64,000 bases of DNA from an uncultured Candidatus Saccharibacteria bacterium (GTDB lineage Bacteria > Patescibacteriota > Saccharimonadia > Saccharimonadales > Saccharimonadaceae), in the NCBI GenBank assembly GCA_948514425.1, contig CAOQYN010000001.1:16041-80040 (forward strand), given 5' to 3'. Below are positions 1-9,221 of this stretch, piece by piece. Each line of letters opens with the position of its first letter. Position 1 is the stretch's first letter. Below the pieces are notes generated by a model, which was given only the letters and a program-made list of their open reading frames with translations, did no database searches and was not told where the DNA came from. Position numbers and translations under genes: made by a program.

Positions 1-69
1 GGCGGCGGTGGAAACGGCGGCGGTGGAAACGGCGGCGGTGGAAACGGCGGCGGTGGAAACGGCGGCGGT
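1..69 (+). repeat. 15-bp tandem repeat encoding Gly-Gly-Gly-Gly-Asn
   Basis: Four complete copies of a 15-bp unit (ggcggcggtggaaac) plus a partial fifth run from the first base. In frame they encode GGGGN units, so the array is part of the coding sequence ending at 423. The copies are identical at DNA level, which suggests recent expansion or slippage. The array continues beyond the window edge, so its true copy number is unknown. Confidence 0.95.
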
Positions 70-423
70 GCTAGTGGTTTCAACCGCAATCTCCGCGAGG
101 CAGCTTACGACGATGCTTACAGCAACGTTCCATACGGCACCGTCGTCCAAGACGTGAGAAACATTTTCAAGGGCATCAATAGCAACTTCGCAACTGTCAG
201 CCAAGAAATCCGTACTTACTTCAGTACTCACAGTCCACTCTCCAACCCTGATAGTTACAACGCACTCGAAAGCTCCATTGAAACCATACTCGACGACCTC
301 CGCTCTGATAACACTTACGACGCCATTAAAGACATCACCAGTCTCGAACGTGATCAACAGCTCATTGACAAACTCTACCAAGAAGTCATCTCAATCATCA
401 ATCACGCTTACAGCCGCTTCTAG
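1..423 (+). CDS. C-terminal part of a Gly/Asn-repeat protein at the head of the secretion locus (partial)
   Basis: Reading frame 1 is open from base 1 to a TAG at 421-423, giving 140 visible residues; the start lies outside the window. Residues 1-23 are GGGGN repeats ending GGGAS, a flexible linker or low-complexity surface segment. The remaining ~115 residues are soluble and mostly helical by composition (for example ESSIETILDDL and DQQLIDKLYQEVISIINHAY), with no membrane segment. An internal ATG at 154 exists, but the frame is clearly continuous upstream. I do not recognise a family. Its position just before PrgI/VirB4-type genes and a following terminator hairpin suggests it closes an upstream transcription unit of the same locus. 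Function unknown. Confidence 0.7.
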   Translation, partial: GGGGNGGGGNGGGGNGGGGNGGGASGFNRNLREAAYDDAYSNVPYGTVVQDVRNIFKGINSNFATVSQEIRTYFSTHSPLSNPDSYNALESSIETILDDLRSDNTYDAIKDITSLERDQQLIDKLYQEVISIINHAYSRF

Positions 424-433
424 AATATTGACT

Positions 434-481
434 TTTCACCTCTCAGCGAGTATCCTATACTCCATAGGGAGGTGAAATTTT
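434..481 (+). terminator. Rho-independent terminator after the Gly/Asn-repeat gene
   Basis: TTTCACCTC (434-442) pairs with GAGGTGAAA (469-477), with a nested CCTAT/ATAGG pair in the loop, and a TTTT run follows at 478-481. It lies 10 bp after the stop codon at 423. Confidence 0.65.
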
Positions 482-516
482 GGTGGGCAACATTTCCGTT
501 TTTGCTCACTTCATGA

Positions 517-522
517 TAAAAT
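517..522 (+). promoter_or_regulatory. -10 box placed for a leaderless PrgI-like gene
   Basis: TAAAAT ends 6 nt before the ATG at 529 and there is no Shine-Dalgarno sequence between them, so transcription would start at the start codon. Confidence 0.5.
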
Positions 523-528
523 AGAACT

Positions 529-1356
529 ATGGCTAGTTATAAGGTACCGCAAGACGTCGAAGCCGATGACAAACTACTCGGTCCATTTTCGTTTCGACAA
601 TTTATTTACCTTATGATCGTTGGAGGTGCTATCGTTCTCGCCGTCGCCCTCTTCCAAATTTTTCCTCTTCTTGCTATCCTACCTATCCCAGTCGCTATCT
701 TCTTCACTATCCTTGCTCTTCCTCTCAAAAAAGATCAACCAATGGAAACTTATCTCGCCGCCATAGTCTCTTTCTATCTCAAGCCCAATCGTCGATTCTG
801 GATTCCTGGACAAAGCGAGTCCACTATCCTTATCACCGCACCCAAAAAAGTCGAAGAAAATCGTGTCCGCAACATCACTCAAGAAGAAGCCAGCCACCGC
901 CTCTCATTCCTCTCAAATATTATCGATACCGAGGGCTACGCCATCAAAAATGCCAATTCTCCCATGCGCGATGAATTTTATGCCGAAGCCTACAACACGA
1001 CCGACATGTTCGATCACACTGGCACCACTCGCCTTAGTGATCTTATCACCAAAGAACAACAAGAGCATCACGCCGAAGTCGTCAATCAAATGCGAAATGC
1101 TATCGAAAAATCCAACTACAATCCCGATAAGCCTCTTTCTACCCCATCACCCATCGGTGGCCAAAAAGTTATCCAGCCTCTTCCTGCCAACAAACCCGAG
1201 TCCGATGTCATCGTTCAACCTACCATCCCGCCCGCCGCTACTACCCAAATGACCGAACTCGCCAACAACCCAGATTTCTCCGTCGAAACCATCGAACAGC
1301 AAGCCGATCGTATCCGTAGGGAAAATGAAAGTGAAGTATATATACCATTACATTAA
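529..1356 (+). CDS. PrgI-family membrane protein of a conjugation-type secretion system
   Basis: A 275-residue protein. Residues 1-90 match the PrgI-family pattern: a short N-terminal segment (YKVPQDVEADDKLLGPFSFRQ), two closely spaced hydrophobic segments (about 25-70), then 'LKKDQPMETYLAAIVSFYLKPNRRFW'. PrgI proteins sit in the membrane next to VirB4/TraC ATPases in Gram-positive type IV secretion/conjugation systems and are thought to act like VirB3. Residues ~95-275 form a long hydrophilic cytoplasmic tail that is Pro/Gln-rich near the end, longer than in a minimal PrgI. The gene is 8 bp upstream of the next gene, which has its own AAGGAG site, so an operon is likely. The family is well supported; the role is inferred. 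Confidence 0.8.
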   Translation: MASYKVPQDVEADDKLLGPFSFRQFIYLMIVGGAIVLAVALFQIFPLLAILPIPVAIFFTILALPLKKDQPMETYLAAIVSFYLKPNRRFWIPGQSESTILITAPKKVEENRVRNITQEEASHRLSFLSNIIDTEGYAIKNANSPMRDEFYAEAYNTTDMFDHTGTTRLSDLITKEQQEHHAEVVNQMRNAIEKSNYNPDKPLSTPSPIGGQKVIQPLPANKPESDVIVQPTIPPAATTQMTELANNPDFSVETIEQQADRIRRENESEVYIPLH

Positions 1357-1364
1357 GGAGCATT

Positions 1365-2405
1365 ATGAACCCACAAAATAACCCCATGCAAGGCTCTACG
1401 CCTCAAATGCCACCAACTGGGCAACCTCAAGTTGCTCCTACTCCTATACCTAACCCTCAAGCTGCTCCAGCCAACATGATGCCACCACAATCCCTACCAA
1501 CACCACCCACACCTCCAGCAGCTCAAATGCAACAGCCACAACCACCAATGCAGCCAGTTACGCCAACCAACTTCCAGCCCCAGCTCGAACAACCAGCCAT
1601 GTTCGTCGGACAGCAACCCGTCACAATGCAGCAAGCCGCCTACATTCAGCCTGCTCCTCAAATCACCCAAGCCACCCAGCCTGCCGCTCCAGCCGCTCCC
1701 GAACCACCCAAGGTTATCGAGACTCCGATTTCCACTCAAGCCACCCTCCAGTTTTCTGAGTTACGCGACAGTCTCGTCATTATGAAGGACGGCTCTTTTC
1801 GTACTGTTGTTGCTTGCCAATCCATAAACTTTGACCTTATGTCTGAGCAAGAACGCGAGGGTGTCGAATACAGCTATCAAAACTTCCTTAACTCCCTTAA
1901 TTTCACCGTTCAAATCCTAGTCCGATCACAACGCGTCGATATTGGTCCATACATCGAAAAACTCACCAAAATACGCCGCGACAACGATAATATGCTTCTC
2001 GGTGTGCTCATGGACGACTACATCAACTTCATCGACATCCTATCACAAGAAGCAAACATCATGGACAAATCATTCTTTGTCGTCATCCCATACTATGGTT
2101 CCGCCGACCTTGAGCGTGCAGTCGAACAAACCAAAAACCTTTTCAAAGCATTCGGTAAAAACAAAACTCCTGGCGTAACTCGCATTAATCGCGACGTCTA
2201 CAACAAAGCAATCGACGAACTCAACAATCGTGTCGAATCTGTTATCTCCGGTCTTTTCCAGATCGGTATCCAATCCGTCCGTTTAAACACTAAAGAACTT
2301 AGCCAGCTCTTCTATAATTTCAACAACCCCGATACCGCCGTTCGTGAACCTTTAGTCGATTTCAATAAACTAGCAACCACCTATGTCAAGAAGGGAGTAA
2401 AATAA
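1365..2405 (+). CDS. Proline/glutamine-rich protein with TraC/VirB4 N-terminal-like domain
   Basis: 346 residues, with AAGGAG 4 nt before the ATG. Residues 1-120 are extremely rich in Pro, Gln and Ala, an extended disordered arm. Residues ~125-340 form a folded domain: 'LQFSELRDSLVIMKDGSFRTVVACQSINFDLMS' followed by helices. This resembles the N-terminal domain that precedes the ATPase in TraC/VirB4 proteins, but there is no Walker A motif and no ATPase domain. The VirB4 ATPase follows 1 bp after the stop codon, so the two are probably co-translated and may form a complex. It may be a VirB4 half that became a separate subunit, or a TraC-like accessory factor. Confidence 0.65.
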   Translation: MNPQNNPMQGSTPQMPPTGQPQVAPTPIPNPQAAPANMMPPQSLPTPPTPPAAQMQQPQPPMQPVTPTNFQPQLEQPAMFVGQQPVTMQQAAYIQPAPQITQATQPAAPAAPEPPKVIETPISTQATLQFSELRDSLVIMKDGSFRTVVACQSINFDLMSEQEREGVEYSYQNFLNSLNFTVQILVRSQRVDIGPYIEKLTKIRRDNDNMLLGVLMDDYINFIDILSQEANIMDKSFFVVIPYYGSADLERAVEQTKNLFKAFGKNKTPGVTRINRDVYNKAIDELNNRVESVISGLFQIGIQSVRLNTKELSQLFYNFNNPDTAVREPLVDFNKLATTYVKKGVK

Positions 2406-2406
2406 T

Positions 2407-4221
2407 ATGGGACGAAAATCCAAAAAGACTGCCGCAGACGCCGCTACCATCGCTGCCCAATCTCAAGCTGCCGAAGAAGCCGAAATCCAGCGCGCCTTTG
2501 AGCAGGGAATTACTACCCTCCGCGACCTCATCTCACCAAGCAGTATCGAAATCCATTCCAGCTACTTCCGTCTTGGTACAAAATACGGTCGCACAATCTA
2601 CGTCTATGGTTATCCTCGCACCCTCTATACGGGCTGGATTTCCGGATTAATCAATATCGACGAAGTACTTGACGTTTCAATGTACGTCTACCCCGTCGAA
2701 ACCACCGTCGTCATGAAAAACCTCCGCAAAAAAGTCACTCAGCTCGAAGCCAGTTATAGCGTCAATGCTGAAAAAGGCAAAATTCGTGACCCTGAGCTCG
2801 AAGCCGCCATTAGTGACGCCGAAGAACTTCGCGACAAACTCCAAGTTGGTGCCGAAAAGTTCTTCCGTTTTGGTCTCTATATCACTTTGTGGGCTGACTC
2901 TCTCGAAGAATTAAGCTTTGTTCAACATAAAATCGAAACCCTCCTTGGTCAACAAATGGTCTTTAGTAAAGTTGCCAGCTCCCAACAAGAACAGGGGATG
3001 AACAGTACTATGCCACAATGCACAGACCAACTCCAAATCCGTCGCAACATGAATACTGGCGCAATCAGTACTAGCTTTCCATTCACCTCAGCCGACCTTA
3101 CCCAAGAAAACGGTATCTTATACGGCGTCAATATACATAATAATGGCCTCGTCATCTTCGACCGTTTTAGTCTAGAAAATGCCAACCTCGTTGTCTTCGC
3201 CAAATCTGGTGCTGGTAAATCTTTCGCTGTCAAACTCGAAGCTGTCCGCTCTATGATGCTCGGTGCCGAAATCATCATCATCGACCCAGAAAACGAATAT
3301 CAAAAACTCTGTGATGCTGTTGGCGGTAGCTACATTCGCCTCAGTCTCAACTCCGATGTCCGCATTAATCCTTTTGATCTACCAAAAGTCGTCGATAGTG
3401 AAGACGCCAACGATGCTCTACGAGCCAATTTAGTCACTTTGCATGGTCTATTTCGCCTCATGCTCGGCGGCTCTGTTGCTGGTCAAGTTGGGCTCACCGC
3501 CAACGAAGAAGCCGATCTTGATCAAGCCCTAATCGATACTTACGCCCGTGCTGGTATTACTAGCGATCCTCTGACCCATCAAAGCACTCCTCCCACCATC
3601 ATCAATCTTTACGATACCCTACTTCACATGGGTGGCACTGGTCCGCAACTCGCACAACGTCTCCGCAAATATACTACAGGTACCTTTGCTGGTATCTTCT
3701 CCCAGCAATCCAACGTCGATATTAATAATAGCATGGTTGTGTTTAATATTCGCGACCTCGAAGATGAACTTCGCCCCGTTGCAATGTATATCGTTTTGAG
3801 TCACGTCTGGAACGTAGTCCGCACCGACCAAAAACGTCGTCTGCTCATCGTAGATGAGGCTTGGCAGCTCATGAAATACGACGACTCTGCCAACTTCCTC
3901 TTCAGTCTCGCCAAACGCGCCCGCAAATATTATCTCGGATTAACCACTATTACCCAAGACGTTGAAGACTTCATGAGCAGCAAAATGGGTCGTGCCATCG
4001 TTGCCAACTCATCCATGCAATTACTACTCAAACAAAGTGCCAGCGCTGTCGATGTTCTTAGTGACGTCTTTAAGCTAACCGATGAAGAGAAAAAACGTCT
4101 CGCTAATTTCCCAGTAGGCCAAGGCCTCTTCTTCGCTGGTGCCAACCACGTCCATATCCAAATTATCGCTTCCGAAACCGAAGAGCAGCTAATTACCACC
4201 CGCCCTGGAGATAAGAGGTAA
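2407..4221 (+). CDS. virB4: VirB4/TraC-type secretion ATPase
   Basis: 604 residues. A helical N-terminal half (to ~240) is followed by a RecA/HerA-like ATPase domain: Walker A SGAGKS at residues 267-272, 'IIIIDPENEY' after it, Walker B LLIVDEAW at 479-486, and 'TTITQDVEDF' as the sensor-like segment. VirB4-family ATPases power substrate transfer and pilus assembly at the inner face of the membrane. The length is shorter than classical VirB4 (about 800 aa), which fits part of the N-terminal region being carried by the preceding gene. It has an Ala/Lys-rich start and no membrane segment. Part of the 529-9210 gene run on the same strand. Confidence 0.88.
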   Translation: MGRKSKKTAADAATIAAQSQAAEEAEIQRAFEQGITTLRDLISPSSIEIHSSYFRLGTKYGRTIYVYGYPRTLYTGWISGLINIDEVLDVSMYVYPVETTVVMKNLRKKVTQLEASYSVNAEKGKIRDPELEAAISDAEELRDKLQVGAEKFFRFGLYITLWADSLEELSFVQHKIETLLGQQMVFSKVASSQQEQGMNSTMPQCTDQLQIRRNMNTGAISTSFPFTSADLTQENGILYGVNIHNNGLVIFDRFSLENANLVVFAKSGAGKSFAVKLEAVRSMMLGAEIIIIDPENEYQKLCDAVGGSYIRLSLNSDVRINPFDLPKVVDSEDANDALRANLVTLHGLFRLMLGGSVAGQVGLTANEEADLDQALIDTYARAGITSDPLTHQSTPPTIINLYDTLLHMGGTGPQLAQRLRKYTTGTFAGIFSQQSNVDINNSMVVFNIRDLEDELRPVAMYIVLSHVWNVVRTDQKRRLLIVDEAWQLMKYDDSANFLFSLAKRARKYYLGLTTITQDVEDFMSSKMGRAIVANSSMQLLLKQSASAVDVLSDVFKLTDEEKKRLANFPVGQGLFFAGANHVHIQIIASETEEQLITTRPGDKR

Positions 4222-4231
4222 CTAAAATACT

Positions 4232-7000
4232 ATGGCTAAAAGTTATTGGGATCAAGACCTAGAAGAATTTAATCCTTATTATTCACAATTCTATAATAAG
4301 GATGGTTCTTCTAAAACTTCTCAAAATGACGACTCTAAAGATAGCCTCCGCGAATCAGAGCGTAACGCCCTATCAAACAATGAGCAATCTTTCTATCGCG
4401 GCAATGGTCGATCTAATACAGACCGCAACAAAAATAAGAACAACAAACTAAGCCGATTCTTTATCGCTCGCAAAAAAGGCATGGCCGGCCTCATCCTCAG
4501 CCTCGTCTTAATGGTTGGTGGTGCCACATTCCTCAGTAGCACCAACTCTCTACTTGCTCCTGCACTTAACGATAAAATCACCGAGGAATTAGACGTTCAA
4601 CACGCATCCAACAGCTGGCGTAATCGGATCATCCTTAAATATATGATGGAAGGGAATACTACAAAAACCACTTGGAAAGGCTCAAAAATCTATACCAAAA
4701 TGCCCCAATCCACCATTAAACGTCTAGAAAGCAATGGAATTAAAGTGAACGGCACTGGCAAAAATCGCACCTTTACCTTTAATGGTAAAGAAATTACCGC
4801 TGCTGATTTTAATAATATATATTTTGACGACATCGAATTTCGCGAAGCCTACAATCGAGCTAGACGTAACCGTATTATTGGTTTTTTCGATGATAAAGCC
4901 AACAACCTCGCCACCAAACTCGGACTTACTCGCAACACCCAAAAAGACTACAAGCAGACTGGAAATGCTGAATCTGATCAAAAACAATACCGTGAAGTCA
5001 TGGAAGAATCAACCAAAAACAATAATAGTGGCGATCTGGAAACTACCAGAGTCAAAAACGAAGTCGAGCAAGAAGAAGTCAAATCTTCATCAAGCACAGT
5101 TAGCGGTGATAACGCTCAAGCTAAAGCTCACTCTTATATTAATAAAGTCGCCGGCGAAGTTCAGCAAGTCACTAGCTGGGGCTGCACCGCTGCTAAATTG
5201 TTAACTATGATCTCTACTATGATCTCTGCCCTTGATGCATATAATGCTACACGTTTTGCACTCCCTATCTTAGAAAGCTCTAGCAAGATGAAAGATGGTC
5301 TCGGAAATGAATCCGCCATCAATTCTTCACTCAACTATCTCAACACTCGTGAAAAAGTTAGTGTTGAAGATTTCTCAAGCACACCCAGAGTCAATATGAA
5401 TACCTTCGACGAAGGCTTCCAATTAGAACTTGACACAATCGAAACAGAAGGCACTCCGCTAGAAAGTGCGAGTTTAGTCAGTGTGTTATCCGACATGCCA
5501 GTCAACACCAAAGAAGCAGAAAACTATTCATTAGAACGTGCCTTTAATGTCCTTGGTGGCAAAATTACCGCTACTGCCAATACTTTCAAAACTTGTGCTA
5601 TTCTCCAAGCCAGTACTGCTATTGCATCTATTGGTATCACCATAGCAACTGGGGGGTTAAAATTCCTTAGCTCCTATGTCACCAGAGCTATCATTGGCGT
5701 AATATTTAATGCCTCTTTTACTGCTTTTCTCAGTTTTCTTATCCCAACAATCGCAAAATCCCTATTCACCAATATTACCGAATATGCCAAAGGTATCCCT
5801 GGTGGCAATCTCTTCGTGCTCGGTGCAGCTAATTATAACTTCAAACAAGCTATCACCGGCAGCAGCCTTGCTCCATCTTCCAAAGAAAAAATCAGTGCTT
5901 ATAACAAACTAAACGAACAGGTTATTGCTCTCGATAACGAGATAGATCGCTATAATCGTAGCCCATTCGACATCACTTCTAAAAATACTTTTCTTGGCAG
6001 CATGGCATACAATCTCGCCACTACCACCAACTCCTCCAAATTCACCGAAATAATCAAAAATCTCATGAGCCAAACTTCTAGCTCTCTCGCCTCAATTACT
6101 GGAAACGCTATGGCTGCCAGCGAAAAATCCTATATTACAACTTATGGTACTTGTCCATTCATTAATAGCGATGAAATGTATAATTCTGAAGGCGACATGC
6201 TCTGCAATGCTATTCCAACTTCTGATCTATCCACTATTGAATTAGCAGCAGATGACGACGAATATGCCAGAATTATGGCAGAAAACACAACCTGCGATGA
6301 TGATGGCTATTGTACTATTAATAAAAAAAGTGAGTTAAGTAAATACATTACTTATTGCAATGGTAGGGAATCACCATGGGGAGCAGTAGATGCTAATATC
6401 CTCAACAGTCTCAAATCACTTGGCGGCATTGGCGACACGATTTTAAGCTTTCTCGGCTCTCTGCCTCTAATTGGCGATGCAATCGATATCCTCGACGCTG
6501 CCGCAGACGCAGATAATATGCGTTGGGCTACTGGAGCCAAATGTGTCAACAGTAATGAGAATCCAGACTGGCAAACATTCAAATATTTCCAACGGTATGT
6601 CGCAGACCAACGTAGCCTTACGCAAATGGGGGCCTACGAAGGTTCAACAGACCCAGTCACTGCTTACATTGAAGAATACGAAAAAGAAAATCCAGTCGAC
6701 AATACTCCGTTAGGACAACTCGCTCGCATCTCTGGTCTCACAAAACACGATACCGAACTTATCGTCAACGTCGCCTACTACTACAACTTCCTCGATGATT
6801 ATGACGCTAGTACTCGCCTCGCCATGGACGGCACCGCCTCTGATACACTTAGCGGGGAAGAAGTTATTGCTAAACTTGACTCCGATTTCCGCTACAAAGA
6901 TTTTGAAAAGAATTTCGAGTCTGATCCTTACGCTAGCGAAGCAATTGTTGCTGAACACGCTATTTATGCTGATGTCCGCAACCGGAGCTACGCTGTATGA
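4232..7000 (+). CDS. Large multi-spanning membrane protein, VirB6/TrbL-like candidate of the secretion locus
   Basis: 922 residues. Residues 1-80 are hydrophilic, Asn/Ser/Lys-rich and probably cytoplasmic. A clear membrane segment lies at ~84-103, then a long polar region to ~310. Further hydrophobic stretches lie around 312-336, 456-475, 486-510 and 730-755. Paired cysteines occur in 'TYGTCPFINS', 'NTTCDDDGYCTI' and 'TYCNGRESPWG', suggesting extracytoplasmic, disulphide-bonded parts. No family is recognised with certainty. The position after virB4 and before a peptidoglycan hydrolase matches a polytopic channel component (VirB6-like). The stop overlaps the next start by 4 nt (ATGA at 6997-7000), so the two are translationally coupled. 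Confidence 0.6.
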   Translation: MAKSYWDQDLEEFNPYYSQFYNKDGSSKTSQNDDSKDSLRESERNALSNNEQSFYRGNGRSNTDRNKNKNNKLSRFFIARKKGMAGLILSLVLMVGGATFLSSTNSLLAPALNDKITEELDVQHASNSWRNRIILKYMMEGNTTKTTWKGSKIYTKMPQSTIKRLESNGIKVNGTGKNRTFTFNGKEITAADFNNIYFDDIEFREAYNRARRNRIIGFFDDKANNLATKLGLTRNTQKDYKQTGNAESDQKQYREVMEESTKNNNSGDLETTRVKNEVEQEEVKSSSSTVSGDNAQAKAHSYINKVAGEVQQVTSWGCTAAKLLTMISTMISALDAYNATRFALPILESSSKMKDGLGNESAINSSLNYLNTREKVSVEDFSSTPRVNMNTFDEGFQLELDTIETEGTPLESASLVSVLSDMPVNTKEAENYSLERAFNVLGGKITATANTFKTCAILQASTAIASIGITIATGGLKFLSSYVTRAIIGVIFNASFTAFLSFLIPTIAKSLFTNITEYAKGIPGGNLFVLGAANYNFKQAITGSSLAPSSKEKISAYNKLNEQVIALDNEIDRYNRSPFDITSKNTFLGSMAYNLATTTNSSKFTEIIKNLMSQTSSSLASITGNAMAASEKSYITTYGTCPFINSDEMYNSEGDMLCNAIPTSDLSTIELAADDDEYARIMAENTTCDDDGYCTINKKSELSKYITYCNGRESPWGAVDANILNSLKSLGGIGDTILSFLGSLPLIGDAIDILDAAADADNMRWATGAKCVNSNENPDWQTFKYFQRYVADQRSLTQMGAYEGSTDPVTAYIEEYEKENPVDNTPLGQLARISGLTKHDTELIVNVAYYYNFLDDYDASTRLAMDGTASDTLSGEEVIAKLDSDFRYKDFEKNFESDPYASEAIVAEHAIYADVRNRSYAV

Positions 7001-8286
7001 AACACTTCAAAACTAGGCTTCGTATACTACTTAGTTTAATTTTAACTTTCAGCCTTATTACCTCCCCAGTATCTGCTGAAATGTCAGATACTACACTTAA
7101 TAACCTCTATGATAATCGAGCATTCTATTACAATCCTGAAGGAACTGTTAGCAGTTGCGTTACGGGTTCAACTAACCTTGCTGGATCAAACTACGAAGAA
7201 TGGGTGTGGTCTGGACTCATCAGTCTAGGATTCAACGAAATTCAAACCGCAGGAATTATGGGCAATATGGCCCGTGAATCTAATTATCTTAACCCCGTCC
7301 AGCATGAAGGTACGTTTCAAAATCGAGGGTGGGAAATCACCTATAATGACACCTCTATATCATATGGTATAGGCCTCATTCAGTGGTCGTTTGGTCGACG
7401 CGTCGGATTACTTCATTCTATCAATGACAACGCCCCTGAACTACTTAAATATTTTCAAGAAGTTAGCACCTATAGCAAGGGCTACACGGTTGACGGCGCA
7501 AAATTTGTCGAACTAGCTGGAGAAGACGTTGCAAAACAAATCTATGCCTTCGAATTAGATTATCTTAAAACTGAAGCCGAAAATAGCGAAAAGTCTGGTT
7601 ATGACAAATTCCGCAATGAAAGTTCAACAGTCGAAGAAGCTGCAAAATCTTATCGCAAATATGTCGAACGTGGCGGTTATACTGACACTGACCGTATTAA
7701 GGCTGCTCAAGATTATTACAATAAATATAGCGGTCAAACCTTCGGATCAGCTAGTGGCTGTGTTGACAGTGGTAGTCTTCAAGAATTCGTCCTAAAATAT
7801 GCCTGGCCAACTTATCATAAAGCAGTTTTCACAGAACGTATGCCTGACTACGCCGCCGCCATTAGTCGACGAATCTCAGAAGGCAAATACGTCGGTGGTT
7901 CAGTTAATGGAGTAGCCGGTATTGACTGTGGTGGATTCGTAACTACATTACTACAAGAGAGTGGTTTTGAGCCAAATTACAACAACGGAAAAGGACCAAC
8001 CGACGCACAGGAAGACTGGGTAAAATCTAATGGCTGGACTCTACTAAATAGCTCGTCATCTAGTCCTATTGATTCAAATATTCTTCAACCCGGCGATGTT
8101 GCTTTTATGGATGGACACACTTTCGTTTATGTAGGAGATATTGATGGTTTTGAATCAAAAATAGCCTCAGCATCATACGGGAACAGGTCCGCTCGCGCAC
8201 CCATGGCTGGTCGTGAAGATCTAGTATACAGTAGCAAAAGTGAAGTCATACGATGGTATCGTAAAGGAACAAATCAAGGAGAATAA
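6997..8286 (+). CDS. Secreted peptidoglycan hydrolase: phage-tail-lysozyme-like plus NlpC/P60 or CHAP-like domain
   Basis: 429 residues with an N-terminal signal peptide (residues 1-28, hydrophobic core ILLSLILTFSLITSPVSA). Residues ~60-210 resemble phage tail lysozymes: 'GIMGNMARESNYLNP' with the likely catalytic Glu, and 'SYGIGLIQWSFGRR'. Residues ~260-425 look like a cysteine amidase/endopeptidase: 'GIDCGGFVTTLLQ' supplies the Cys and 'GDVAFMDGHTFVYVGD' the His. Two cell-wall-cutting activities in one exported protein fit a VirB1-type role, opening the wall for the secretion channel or attacking a host cell wall. It is coupled to the upstream membrane protein by an ATGA overlap. Confidence 0.82.
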   Translation: MKHFKTRLRILLSLILTFSLITSPVSAEMSDTTLNNLYDNRAFYYNPEGTVSSCVTGSTNLAGSNYEEWVWSGLISLGFNEIQTAGIMGNMARESNYLNPVQHEGTFQNRGWEITYNDTSISYGIGLIQWSFGRRVGLLHSINDNAPELLKYFQEVSTYSKGYTVDGAKFVELAGEDVAKQIYAFELDYLKTEAENSEKSGYDKFRNESSTVEEAAKSYRKYVERGGYTDTDRIKAAQDYYNKYSGQTFGSASGCVDSGSLQEFVLKYAWPTYHKAVFTERMPDYAAAISRRISEGKYVGGSVNGVAGIDCGGFVTTLLQESGFEPNYNNGKGPTDAQEDWVKSNGWTLLNSSSSSPIDSNILQPGDVAFMDGHTFVYVGDIDGFESKIASASYGNRSARAPMAGREDLVYSSKSEVIRWYRKGTNQGE

Positions 8287-8292
8287 CAAAAC

Positions 8293-9210
8293 ATGAACCA
8301 CGAATTTACAAAAAAACAAATTGTTATTACTTCAATTTGCCTCGGGTGTATCTTCATCGGAGTTATTACATTCGCATCTATACTCTACATCAACCGCATC
8401 GGCAAAGTTGCCGTAACCGTTAAGTATGCTCCATATAGCGCAGAGGTTACTCTAAATAATCAAAAACTTCAAAACGACGCTATCAACTATATTAAACCTG
8501 GAGAATATCAACTAAAAATCACTCATCCGGATTTTGCCGCTCAAACTACAAATATCACGATCAATAACGATACTGAATATCTTTTTGGTCTACTTGAAGC
8601 CACAACTGAGCATGGTAAGAAAATCATCGAAGAATATGCCCAGGAGTTCTATGAAGTTCAAGGACTTGCTGGCATGTTAGCGAATCAATATGGAGAACAG
8701 CAACGTGAAGAATATCCAATACTCAAACAATTACCACTCAAAAATAGTTTGTATAGCATTGGCTACACCTATAACGACCAAAATCCCACCATCACAATTG
8801 GCACATATTCCGTTACCGCAATTGACTCAGCTATAGAAAAACTCAAATCTATCGCGACTACAGTCAATGATACTGTTATCCATTACAACATCAAAATTAA
8901 CGAATTCGACAACTTATTAGAAGGGAAAATTCAAACAAACGATAACACCGATCCGTTAAGTTTTCTTAAAGAAGCACTTCAAGAAAACAACTTCCAAATC
9001 CAAACCGGAAAACAAACCAACAACCATTATTATACCAATATCATTACAGGATCTGAAGAGCAATACACAATTGTTACATATAAAATTATTCTCGTACAAA
9101 AAAACGACTCATGGCACGTCGTTGGTACACCATACCCAATATTAACTAAATACAATACTCCAGATATCCCAGACGAAATCTTACAAGCAGCTAATAATTT
9201 CAATGGTTAG
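8293..9210 (+). CDS. Membrane-anchored protein with PEGA-like domain
   Basis: 305 residues with AAGGAG upstream of the ATG. One N-terminal membrane segment (~10-33) is followed by 'VKYAPYSAEVTLNNQKLQNDAINYIKPGEYQLKI', which resembles the PEGA beta-domain (surface-exposed, probably protein- or glycan-binding). The rest (~110-305) is an extracytoplasmic mixed alpha/beta region I do not recognise. Six bp after the hydrolase stop and the last gene on this strand before recF, so it probably completes the secretion operon. Function inferred only from context. Confidence 0.55.
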   Translation: MNHEFTKKQIVITSICLGCIFIGVITFASILYINRIGKVAVTVKYAPYSAEVTLNNQKLQNDAINYIKPGEYQLKITHPDFAAQTTNITINNDTEYLFGLLEATTEHGKKIIEEYAQEFYEVQGLAGMLANQYGEQQREEYPILKQLPLKNSLYSIGYTYNDQNPTITIGTYSVTAIDSAIEKLKSIATTVNDTVIHYNIKINEFDNLLEGKIQTNDNTDPLSFLKEALQENNFQIQTGKQTNNHYYTNIITGSEEQYTIVTYKIILVQKNDSWHVVGTPYPILTKYNTPDIPDEILQAANNFNG

Positions 9211-9221
9211 CTTACTACTTA

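Noticed and set aside
1..69. CRISPR-like array
   Set aside because: Units are directly adjacent with no spacers and encode an in-frame GGGGN repeat.
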